In this document: piece by piece, positions 1 to 6,890 of the stretch
Numbering within the stretch: the stretch's first letter is position 1
Layout of the letters: each line of letters starts with the position of its first letter
DNA from: Acidobacteriota bacterium
GTDB taxonomy: Bacteria; Acidobacteriota; Terriglobia; Acidiferrales; UBA7541
Reading direction: 5' to 3'
DNA length: 7,052 nucleotides
Assembly: GCA_003224135.1 (NCBI GenBank)
Contig: QHYO01000141.1
Coordinates: forward strand, 1 to 7,052
The notes under the pieces: generated by a model
Database searches by the model: none
What the model was told of the DNA's origin: nothing
What the model saw: only the letters and a program-made list of their open reading frames with translations
Translations under genes and position numbers: made by a program

Positions 1-233
1 CATCGACCCGCGAATATCTGAGTGATCAACCGTTGTAAAGCTTCCTCGACCGCAACCTGAACCACCTCCTCAGGAGGAAAGAATGAAAAACCATTGCCGG
101 TAGTTGACAGGTCGTTCCATATCTAACGCGCAATCGTCGATATGGATCCGGCATAAGAGTTGTCCGATTTGACGACTTAGAAACTACTTCAAGGTGAGTT
201 GCTGTAGGGCTCGGCGTTTCCGAGAGTGCGAGC
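1..233. other. Left-edge region with no supported gene
   Basis: I found no recognisable gene here. On the minus strand one frame is open from just after a TAG at 123-125 to the window edge (40 codons). Its distal part reads like an amphipathic helix (VEEALQRLITQIFAGR). It has no ATG, and the GTG at 63-65 lies directly against its purine-rich upstream sequence, so a start cannot be fixed. On the plus strand all three frames close within the first 38 bases, so only a few C-terminal residues of an upstream gene could be present. A 13-bp palindrome, CCTCCTCAGGAGG, lies at 65-77. Its right half is a perfect Shine-Dalgarno 5 nt before an ATG at 83 that opens only six codons (MKNHCR, TAG). Confidence 0.5.
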
Positions 234-236
234 CTA
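205..236 (-). terminator. Weak hairpin at the 3' end of the membrane-protein gene
   Basis: GGCTCG (208-213) and CGAGCC (229-234) form a 6-bp inverted repeat ending on the minus-strand stop codon. An alternative shorter stem, CTCGG (210-214) with CCGAG (220-224), shares its left arm, so the two folds exclude each other. In the direction of transcription no run of U follows, so this is not a classical intrinsic terminator. It may act in 3'-end protection or factor-dependent termination, or mean nothing. Confidence 0.2.
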
Positions 237-617
237 CGCACCGGCTGCGGACGCCCGCTCACCTGACGGTTTTGCCGGAGCCAGCACGATCAGGGCTACA
301 CCGATGATACCAAGCACAGCCACGGCGATCAGCAGTTCTCGGCGTTCGTCCGCCTTCTGAAATGCCATCACCGCCATAACAGCGGCGTGAGCGAAACTCG
401 ACCATGCTGTGAAGGCGATCAGGCTGCGATTTGCCGAAGGGTTACGCACTGCTATCAGCAGGAAAATGCCGAGCGCGACATACAGGCTAAGCATCATAAC
501 CTCGGTATACATCGACTGATTCGCGTGCCATAAGGAATCCGTCACAGGATAGACGCCAGCCAAAAAGAGCAATCCCACCAACACCAACACAATCTTCAGC
601 GCCCGTTCTCGATTCAT
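234..617 (-). CDS. Small four-helix integral membrane protein, DUF6632-like
   Basis: This 127-aa protein has four predicted membrane helices, at roughly residues 8-27, 41-57, 66-86 and 94-113. The start is basic (NRER) and the tail is short, polar and Ala-rich. The core (MMLSLYVALGIFLL, then AVRNPSANRSLIAF and AWSSFAHAAVM) matches what I remember of DUF6632, a family of small membrane proteins common in Acidobacteriota with no known biochemical role. The start is well supported: AGGAGG (623-628 on the plus numbering) lies 5 nt before the ATG. There is a promoter candidate of its own at 659-688. It lies 127 bp downstream of the large regulator gene on the same strand, but that promoter suggests it is not simply read through. 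The protein is complete for the family. The family assignment rests on memory; the membrane topology is read directly from the sequence. Confidence 0.85.
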   Translation of the reverse strand: MNRERALKIVLVLVGLLFLAGVYPVTDSLWHANQSMYTEVMMLSLYVALGIFLLIAVRNPSANRSLIAFTAWSSFAHAAVMAVMAFQKADERRELLIAVAVLGIIGVALIVLAPAKPSGERASAAGA

Positions 618-658
618 GGTGCCCTCCTGAGAGATGAGGAGTCCGCCATCGGGTGCTC

Positions 659-688
659 ATCTTAGGGTGCCGCAAAGCGGCAAGTCAA
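659..688 (-). promoter_or_regulatory. Sigma70-like promoter with a dyad operator in its spacer
   Basis: On the minus strand, TTGACT (688-683; 5 of 6 to consensus) is followed after 18 nt by TAAGAT (664-659; 4 of 6, with the key A2 and T6 kept). The predicted transcription start lies about 35 nt before the ATG at 617 and leaves room for the strong AGGAGG. Fifteen of the 18 spacer bases form a perfect hairpin or dyad, TGCCGC-TTT-GCGGCA (682-668), directly abutting the -35 box. A protein bound there would cover the polymerase site, so repression, or MerR-style activation through the slightly long spacer, is plausible. This is pattern reading only. Confidence 0.45.
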
Positions 689-718
689 CGAAGAGAAATA
701 GATTGCGGTTTAAGTCCA

Positions 719-739
719 TCTGATAAACGACTTATCAGG
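719..739 (-). repeat. Inverted repeat just 3' of the regulator gene
   Basis: CTGATAA (720-726) and TTATCAG (732-738) form a perfect 7-bp stem, extended by a G-T pair, around a 5-nt loop. It begins 6 nt past the stop codon of the minus-strand regulator. The stem is AT-rich and no U-run follows, so terminator function is doubtful. The right arm shares TTATC(A/G)GGA-like sequence with 745-752, giving a small local repetition. It could be a 3' stabilising hairpin or a binding site. Confidence 0.25.
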
Positions 740-744
740 AGTGT

Positions 745-2895
745 TTATCGGAAGTTCTCCACAAGAATAATGTCGCTATCAGAGGCATCCCATTGTGTGT
801 AAAGGATTGTTCTTTTGTCCGGAGAGACGGCCAATCCCGGCACTTGCCTGGCCGGCCGGTTCTCCAGGTCGAACAGTCTAGTAATGCGATGGGTGGTGAT
901 GTCGAAGAAGGCGATCCCGGGCTTCGCAGTCGTATCGAGGTAATAAACACCGTTTTCGACCACTGCCCAATAGCCCCAGTAACCTGCTTCCAAGGAACTT
1001 ATGAGTTCAACCTCGTCGCCGCCGTAGGTGGAAATGCGCCATAATCCGGGAATAGTCAGACCTTTTGCATAATAGAAGAATCTTCCGTCGGGCGATTCGA
1101 ATCCTGCAAATCCACCGTGACGTGTTACTTGAACAGCGGACCCACCTGGCGAAGGCATTCTCCATACTTCCCAACCCCCGGTGCGATCTGATGCGAAATA
1201 TATCCAACGGCCGTCTCGCGACCAACTTGGCACGCCTTCGTTCGAAGGCTCATTGGTAAGCTTACGAGGCGCGCCGCCCTGAACGTCCACGACAAAAATA
1301 TCTGAATTCCCGGCAGGGCGAGAATCGAAGACAATCTGCTGGCCGTCGGGCGACCAGCGTGGAGTTCCAGTCACAGAAGGGTTGAAGTGGGTTAGCTGCA
1401 TGAGACTACTTCCGTCGCTCCGGCACAGCCAGACTTCATAAGCGCCGGTGCGGGTAGATTCGAAGGCGATCTTACTTCCATCTGGCGAGAACTGAGGACC
1501 AGTTTCCATTCTCGTGGAAGTTATGAACTTATCGGGAGGGCTGGCCGAAACCGATGAGTTAAGACCCCTTTTCCAGATGTTGTTATTGAACTTGAGATGC
1601 ACATAGACCAATCGATTCCCTCTAATCGAAGGCTGGAATCCGTCTTGACCAAACTGCAACTTTTCTGGCTCGCCCCCGCGACGAGATACCTTCCAAAGCC
1701 AACCAACATTTGCGAAAACTATTTCGCGGCCGTCGGGAGTCCACGCAAGCCCCCACTTCTGTGCAGTATCCGAAGTAAGACGTTGTTCCTCTCCTCCGGA
1801 AACTGGGATCGCGTAGATTGACTGGACTCCTTGCGAATCTCTGCCGAAGGCCAAGGTTTGACCATCTGGGGAGAATTCAGGACTGAAATCTCCTCTAGCA
1901 CGCGGCGCTGATGTGAGTTTGCGAACTTCCCCTGAATCGAGCGAGAGCAGAAAAATAGAGGCAGCTTCGCTACGGGATGCACGGTCAGAATAGGCGAGTA
2001 ACTTCCCATCGCGTGACCACGAGAGGCGGCCGAAGCGAAAGACTTGGTCGAACTCTTGATCATCCCAAAGAGTGTTCCGCACTCTGCGTTCAGCACCACC
2101 CAATGCCGGAATGATGTAGATGCCTGTTGCGTCTTTCAAAATGCGACAGAATGCGATGTAACGGCCATCAGGGGACCAAACCGGATTAAAATCGAGCGAC
2201 GGTTGTTTGGTCAGTTGTAGCGATTCCTCAGTGCCAACGACTTTCACATACAAGTTGAAGTGAGGGCCAGCTCCACCATTCCAAACGAAAGCCAAATGCT
2301 GGCCATCTGGCGAGAGAGTTGGTGTGTATTTTTCGCCAACGTTGGTGACGGCAGGGGTTACAACCGGGTCACCTGCTTTGGATCTGAGAGAATGGCTGTA
2401 GTACACAAAAGACGGCGTAAGAGCGCACACAACTAATCCCAGTAAAACGATATTCCTGGTAGTGGACAGCCGCTGGCCGAGTACAGGCTGGGCTGATGCT
2501 GCGTCTCCGATTCCGCTTGGAGTGGAGGAAACGTCGGCGTTTGGTGAAGGGCCTTTGTCACTATTGCCGGTCGCCCATTCGATTGGGACCTTGAAGCGGT
2601 AACCTTTGCCCAGCACTGTCTCTATGTACTGAGGCTTCTCTGGATCTTCGCCGAGAGCGCGGCGAATCTTTCGGATCGCGGTGTTAATGCCGTTATCGGT
2701 GTCGAAGTGAACGTCTTTGCCCCAGAGGCGTTCGATGATCTCTTCGCGGCCGACCAATCTCCCTCCCTCGCGAACTAGGAGGATCAGCAGGTCCATCGGG
2801 ATGCGTTCCATGCGCACCGGTTTTCCACTGCGAGTCAGTTCGTACCGACTTACGTCCAAAACGAATTGTCCCAGTTGGACTATTTCTGAAGACAT
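745..2895 (-). CDS. Membrane-anchored winged-helix regulator with a PD40/TolB-like beta-propeller domain
   Basis: This 716-aa protein has three parts. Residues about 8-104 form an OmpR/PhoB-type winged helix (Trans_reg_C). The recognition helix is around 66-81 (DNGINTAIRKIRRALG) and the wing ends in YIETVLGKGYRF. There is no receiver domain. A Ser/Pro/Gly-rich linker leads to one membrane helix at about 148-167. The rest is a chain of PD40 (WD40-like) beta-propeller repeats with SPDG-type signatures at about residues 195, 241, 294, 342, 386, 470, 515, 559, 601 and 691. The layout resembles CadC/ToxR one-component regulators: DNA binding in the cytoplasm and sensing outside. Such wHTH-TM-PD40 proteins are abundant in Acidobacteriota, and their ligands are unknown. 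The Shine-Dalgarno before the ATG is weak, but the wHTH begins right after this start. It is divergent from the secreted-protein gene at 3066, a natural candidate target. The gene is intact, with no frameshift seen. Confidence 0.92.
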   Translation of the reverse strand: MSSEIVQLGQFVLDVSRYELTRSGKPVRMERIPMDLLILLVREGGRLVGREEIIERLWGKDVHFDTDNGINTAIRKIRRALGEDPEKPQYIETVLGKGYRFKVPIEWATGNSDKGPSPNADVSSTPSGIGDAASAQPVLGQRLSTTRNIVLLGLVVCALTPSFVYYSHSLRSKAGDPVVTPAVTNVGEKYTPTLSPDGQHLAFVWNGGAGPHFNLYVKVVGTEESLQLTKQPSLDFNPVWSPDGRYIAFCRILKDATGIYIIPALGGAERRVRNTLWDDQEFDQVFRFGRLSWSRDGKLLAYSDRASRSEAASIFLLSLDSGEVRKLTSAPRARGDFSPEFSPDGQTLAFGRDSQGVQSIYAIPVSGGEEQRLTSDTAQKWGLAWTPDGREIVFANVGWLWKVSRRGGEPEKLQFGQDGFQPSIRGNRLVYVHLKFNNNIWKRGLNSSVSASPPDKFITSTRMETGPQFSPDGSKIAFESTRTGAYEVWLCRSDGSSLMQLTHFNPSVTGTPRWSPDGQQIVFDSRPAGNSDIFVVDVQGGAPRKLTNEPSNEGVPSWSRDGRWIYFASDRTGGWEVWRMPSPGGSAVQVTRHGGFAGFESPDGRFFYYAKGLTIPGLWRISTYGGDEVELISSLEAGYWGYWAVVENGVYYLDTTAKPGIAFFDITTHRITRLFDLENRPARQVPGLAVSPDKRTILYTQWDASDSDIILVENFR

Positions 2896-2907
2896 GGAAG
2901 CCCCAAG

Positions 2908-2943
2908 GCAAGCTCGGTCATTCTACAACCTTGCGAGCTCGGT
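2908..2943 (-). promoter_or_regulatory. Direct repeats around the putative -10 of the regulator gene
   Basis: On the minus strand ACCGAGCTCGC (2943-2933) and ACCGAGCTTGC (2918-2908) match at 10 of 11 bases, with starts 25 bp apart. Between them lies TAGAAT (2925-2920; 5 of 6 to the -10 consensus), which would give a leader of about 18 nt to the ATG at 2895. No good -35 is present at normal spacing (GTGACC is 20 bp away). OmpR-type winged helices typically bind tandem direct repeats, so autoregulation, possibly coupled to the divergent gene, is a reasonable inference. Confidence 0.35.
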
Positions 2944-3065
2944 TTGGTCACGTATCCTACAGACAATCTACAGGCGCTCTCCATTGTTTGCTGCATGGCC
3001 CAGTGGCAGCATACGGGCTCGAATCGGGTGAGGCTGAATGCCACCCCACAAACTTTGGAGGAAAC

Positions 3066-3512
3066 ATGAAATTCCGCATCTTTCTTATTCTACCGGTGAT
3101 GGCTTTGGTGGCGGCGTCAGCGGTAACCGCCCATGCCAGGGAGTGTACAGATTCCACCATCAAGGGAACCTACGCTTTTACAATTCACGGTCAAATTTTG
3201 ACGCCCAACGGGCCCCTCCTCGTTGATGGCATTGCCAAAACGACGTTCGACGGCCAGGGTGAGCTGACCCAGGTGTCCGCAGTCGCGATAAACGGCAACA
3301 TTCCTTTGATCTGGAGTCCCAGCACGGGCACCTATACAGTGAACTCGGATTGCACGGGAACCATTACCCAGGTTGGCAAAGACCAACTGACACTCCACTT
3401 CGCGATCCTGGTAAGCCAATCCGGCAATCACATCCACACTGTTGTAACGGATCCTGGATTCGCGGCCACTAGCGACGCCGAGCGCGTCTGGGCTCACGAG
3501 GATCTGGATTAG
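3066..3512 (+). CDS. Small secreted protein with a conserved cysteine pair, function unknown
   Basis: The open frame extends upstream to 2931, but I place the start at the ATG at 3066. GGAGG (3057-3061) lies 4 nt before it, and a textbook signal peptide begins there (MKFRIFLILPVMALVAASAV), with likely cleavage after TAHA (residue 24). The mature protein is about 124 aa with two cysteines, C27 and C96, able to form a disulfide. It has beta-rich patterns of the type CTDSTIKGTYAFTIHG, FDGQGELT and GTYTVNSDCTGTI. I recognise this C..GTY.F / FDG.G / GTYTV..DCTGT pattern from small exported proteins frequent in acidobacterial genomes, but I know no function for it. It is divergent from the PD40 regulator with 170 bp between starts, so joint control is possible. 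The C-terminus (AERVWAHEDLD) is acidic and has no anchor or sorting motif that I can see. Confidence 0.8.
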   Translation: MKFRIFLILPVMALVAASAVTAHARECTDSTIKGTYAFTIHGQILTPNGPLLVDGIAKTTFDGQGELTQVSAVAINGNIPLIWSPSTGTYTVNSDCTGTITQVGKDQLTLHFAILVSQSGNHIHTVVTDPGFAATSDAERVWAHEDLD

Positions 3513-3572
3513 TTCGTTCGGAAGGCGCGCGTTAACTGTCGGCAACCGTAGTTGCAGCTAAATAGTCTCAGT

Positions 3573-3615
3573 GATGCCCGATAAACGCTGCGGAAACTGA
3601 CCCACGACGGGCATC
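3573..3615. repeat. 8-bp perfect inverted repeat in the gap before the DUF1801 remnant
   Basis: GATGCCCG (3573-3580) and CGGGCATC (3608-3615) are perfect inverted copies around a 27-nt centre. The site lies 61 bp after the stop of the secreted-protein gene and about 50 bp before the recognisable DUF1801 sequence. No T-run follows, so a classical terminator is unlikely. It could be a binding site, a weak hairpin, or a relic of the event that damaged the next gene. Confidence 0.25.
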
Positions 3616-3662
3616 CTGCACGACTGTATCCGCGAGCAAGACAGCGATACCATGAGCTTTAG

Positions 3663-3965
3663 CAACTGCGCAAAGTAATCCTCGAGTCCGACCCCGATCT
3701 CACTGAGGAATGGAAGTGGAATTCCGCTGTGTGGACGCGCAGCGGGCTCGTTTGCAGCGCCGGAGCCTTCAAGGATCACGTGAAGGTCAACTTCTTTAAC
3801 GGTGCCTCTCTGGAAGATCCGAAGGGTCTGTTTAACGCCGGCCTGGATGCTAAGAAAACCAGAGCCATCGACTTCAGCGAAAGAGATAATATTGATGGGT
3901 CGGCCCTGAAGGACTTGGTTCGCGCCGCCGTCGCGCACAATTTGTCTGCCGGAAAGAAGAAATGA
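3663..3965 (+). pseudogene. DUF1801-family gene remnant, N-terminus lost
   Basis: The frame reads 100 residues ending in AHNLSAGKKK. Characteristic DUF1801 segments are present: LRKVILESDPDLTEEWKWNS, AFKDHVKVNFFNGASL, DPKGLFNAGLDAKKTRAIDF and IDGSALKDLVRAAVAHN. These are close to the usual spacing of the C-terminal two thirds of the family. The only common start codon is a GTG at 3729, inside the conserved block; family-like sequence continues 22 codons upstream and then meets TAG at 3660-3662. The usual N-terminal 30 or so residues are not recognisable in any frame. The gene is therefore probably broken by a nonsense mutation plus N-terminal decay or a frameshift. Alternatives are a CTG start at 3666 or a sequencing error at the TAG. 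DUF1801 proteins are small, mostly uncharacterised alpha/beta proteins (YdhG-like). No convincing Shine-Dalgarno precedes 3666 or 3729. Confidence 0.7.
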
Positions 3966-4294
3966 CCAGCAAAATACAGAACTGTAGCGCCTGCGCTCGC
4001 GGAAGCGCGGAGGCGAGGCTTGTTGTTCCCGGAGTGGCGTCCAATTGCAAAACTAAAACGCGGGACGGATTGGCGCCGGTGCTGGAATCGGGAGACGGCT
4101 CGCAGAAGGGAACTGCATCCCGGAAATAGCTGGCCTCGTACAAAAACAAAGAGCCGGAGCCGGCCTTACAAAACTAATTCCCGAGTATGACCATACGTTT
4201 GCGATACGCGACGAGATGCGCGGAGATGGAAGGCTATAGACGCCACCATGATTCTGATTGTTGTGACGGGCCAGTGTCCGGAGAATCGCTACGT
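3966..4294. other. Non-coding gap between converging genes
   Basis: This 329-bp stretch separates the DUF1801 remnant (plus) from the Tat oxidoreductase gene (minus). I recognise no protein in any frame. The only structure noted is an imperfect hairpin, CGCCT (3988-3992) with AGGCG (4011-4015) and further GC pairs inside, about 22 bp after the plus-strand stop. It is GC-rich but lacks a following T-run in either direction, so a terminator role is weakly supported. Confidence 0.5.
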
Positions 4295-5632
4295 CTAGAT
4301 AGTCTGCGGTAGGTGGTCCGTTATGACTTCCGTAGCCGGATCCCAATATAGTTTTTTGCCGGTCCAATACGATTCCGTGGCCATTATGCACGCGACCGAT
4401 TGCGCGAATCCGTCGTGCACCGTGGCAATCGGCTGCTGCCGGCTGCGAATGCACTCGATCCAATTCGCCATATGCTCGACGGACAGGTCGTCGATGGCCA
4501 TGGGAGGCAATTCCTTCTCGCCCGGGAGCAGTAAGTATTTTCCGGCGCGCCGGTCGTCGATGTCCGGATCGTCTTCGTGATTACCTTTTTCTTCGACTAG
4601 GCGATAGCGCGGGCTGCCCTCACCGCCGATATTGATCAAAGTTGCTTTTTTACCCATGTAGCGGGTGAACCCGGGCGCGTCATTTCCGAAACTCGTCGAA
4701 TAACTTACGAGAAAGCCTTTCGGATATTCCAAAAGTGCCTGAAACGTGTCCGCGTTTTCACGTCCGTCACGCCAAGCAAAAATTCCGCCATGCGCAATGA
4801 CGGAACGAGGCACCGAATCGTTCATGAAATAGTGCACCAGATCAATGCCGTGACTCATCCATTGATCCGGGATGCCGCTGGAGAACTCGCGATAGAGTCG
4901 AAATTCAAAATACACACGGGGATCGAAGGGACGTTGCGGCTTGTGCATGAGCCACTTGGTCCAGTCTGTATCCTCTTCTCGAATCTGCGTTACTTCCTTG
5001 CGCCCGCGCCATCGGGGACCGTGATAGTTCCACACAATTTCGATCTTGCTTACGTCTCCCAGAGCACCACTTTGCATCGTGTCGCGTGCCGCTTTCGGAT
5101 GGGGCTCGCTTCGATGCTGCGTTCCCACCTGTACGATGACCTTGCGCTGCAGAACGGCTTCGCGTGCGGCTTTGACTTCGGCTAGTACGTTCCCCATGGG
5201 TTTTTCGACGTACACATCCTTGCCGGCTTCGGCGGCCAGCTTCAGGATCGGCGAGTGCGAATGCTCAGGAGTGGAAATGATGACTGCGTCCAGGTCGTGG
5301 AGGGCGAGCAGTTCTTCAAGATATTTGAATGCACGAGGCGCTTTGCCGTGGAAGGCAGCGTTTGCCGATTGTCCTTTTTCCCGGTTTACGGACCAGAGAT
5401 CGCACACCGCCGTCATCTGCACGTTATGAGATTGCTTCAAGCGCGAGACAATCTCGGCTAATTCGGCGCCCCGGTTGCCTAAGCCGATGTGCCCAACGGA
5501 GATGCGATCGTTCGCACCCAAAATCCGGCCGTAGGACAACGCGTCGGTTCCCAAGGCTGCGCTGCCACCGATGACTTTGACGGAATTGTTCAGAAAGGTT
5601 CTGCGATTCATCTCACCGCTCGTCCTGCTCAT
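4295..5632 (-). CDS. Tat-exported Gfo/Idh/MocA family NAD(P)-dependent oxidoreductase
   Basis: This 445-aa protein begins with a twin-arginine signal (NRRTFLNNS, arginines 10-11) followed by a hydrophobic stretch to about residue 40, so it is probably exported folded with its cofactor. The Rossmann fold starts at about residue 43, with the dinucleotide loop GHIGLGNRG (47-55). Then follow STPEHSHSP (120-128), the family's catalytic-lysine motif VEKPMG (K144), and the second-domain motif HGIDLVHYF with H261, D264 and H267 near the active site. The family oxidises or epimerises sugars and sugar derivatives, and a few members are NAD-dependent glycosidases (GH109). The substrate cannot be told here. 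Two starts are possible. The ATG at 5632 has AAAGGTG 5 nt upstream, whereas the one at 5611 (MNRRTFL) has a weaker site, so I keep 5632; both retain the Tat motif. It is divergent from a second, cytoplasmic family member. Length is normal and there are no breaks. Confidence 0.92.
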   Translation of the reverse strand: MSRTSGEMNRRTFLNNSVKVIGGSAALGTDALSYGRILGANDRISVGHIGLGNRGAELAEIVSRLKQSHNVQMTAVCDLWSVNREKGQSANAAFHGKAPRAFKYLEELLALHDLDAVIISTPEHSHSPILKLAAEAGKDVYVEKPMGNVLAEVKAAREAVLQRKVIVQVGTQHRSEPHPKAARDTMQSGALGDVSKIEIVWNYHGPRWRGRKEVTQIREEDTDWTKWLMHKPQRPFDPRVYFEFRLYREFSSGIPDQWMSHGIDLVHYFMNDSVPRSVIAHGGIFAWRDGRENADTFQALLEYPKGFLVSYSTSFGNDAPGFTRYMGKKATLINIGGEGSPRYRLVEEKGNHEDDPDIDDRRAGKYLLLPGEKELPPMAIDDLSVEHMANWIECIRSRQQPIATVHDGFAQSVACIMATESYWTGKKLYWDPATEVITDHLPQTI

Positions 5633-5817
5633 CCGTGCACCTTTCAGCGGCCATTGTATTGCGCTTTCGCGAAGGACTCTGTGTATCGCAACACGACCGC
5701 CGCGTCAAAAAATCTGAAGCCAGAAGTTTATGTGAAGCGCTCGCCGCTTGTCCAAAGACTAAAGCTTTCTACAGTAATGCAGTGTTATGGTATTGCTTCT
5801 ACGTTTGGCGTCCTCAC
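5633..5817. promoter_or_regulatory. Divergent promoter region of the two oxidoreductase genes
   Basis: This 185-bp region must hold the starts of transcription for both flanking genes. Towards the plus-strand gene, TTGTCC (5748-5753), a 16-nt spacer and TACAGT (5770-5775) form a 4-of-6 / 4-of-6 promoter candidate. Towards the minus-strand gene there are two weak options. One is TTGACG (5708-5703), 17 nt from TACACA (5685-5680). The other is a better -10, TACAAT (5658-5653), lacking a good -35. The palindrome TTCGCGAA (5666-5673) sits just upstream of that last -10, and AAAGCTTT (5761-5768) lies in the plus-strand promoter spacer. Both could be operator half-sites; none is certain. Confidence 0.35.
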
Positions 5818-6844
<1,027 letters not shown>

Positions 6845-6846
<2 letters not shown>

Positions 6847-6890
6847 ATTCGTTAGCGCAACCACTCGTCAAGATGGGCGTGAACGAATTC
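6845..6890. repeat. Long imperfect hairpin spanning two convergent stop codons
   Basis: GAATTCGTT (6845-6853) and AACGAATTC (6882-6890) are perfect inverted copies. After one mismatch the stem continues for four more pairs (6855-6858 with 6877-6880, one of them G-T), leaving an 18-nt loop. The left arm covers the end of the TGA of the plus gene and part of the TAA of the minus gene; the right arm is inside the minus-strand coding sequence. No T-run follows on either strand. A shared bidirectional 3'-end structure is possible. Confidence 0.35.

Noticed and set aside
104..132. Perfect TTGACA (104-109) as a plus-strand promoter
   Set aside because: No acceptable -10 lies at 16-19 bp, and no plus-strand gene follows.
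26..262. 78-codon minus-strand frame overlapping the end of the membrane-protein gene
   Set aside because: It overlaps a well-supported gene in another frame, the peptide is Arg/Ser/Pro-rich without domain features, and it has no good ribosome-binding site.
2931..3065. Upstream extension of the secreted-protein gene to 2931
   Set aside because: It would bury the signal peptide 45 residues inside the protein and cover the divergent promoter region; the ATG at 3066 has a clear Shine-Dalgarno.
3558..3938. 126-codon minus-strand frame over the DUF1801 remnant
   Set aside because: The opposite strand has clear DUF1801 similarity, so this frame is a shadow; its peptide shows no recognisable domain.
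3988..4015. GC-rich hairpin as an intrinsic terminator for the DUF1801 remnant
   Set aside because: The stem is interrupted by mismatches and no T-run follows, so it is only noted as a weak structure.
5635..5817. Upstream extension of the second oxidoreductase to 5635
   Set aside because: The extra 61 residues resemble nothing in the family, and the Rossmann fold begins right after the ATG at 5818.
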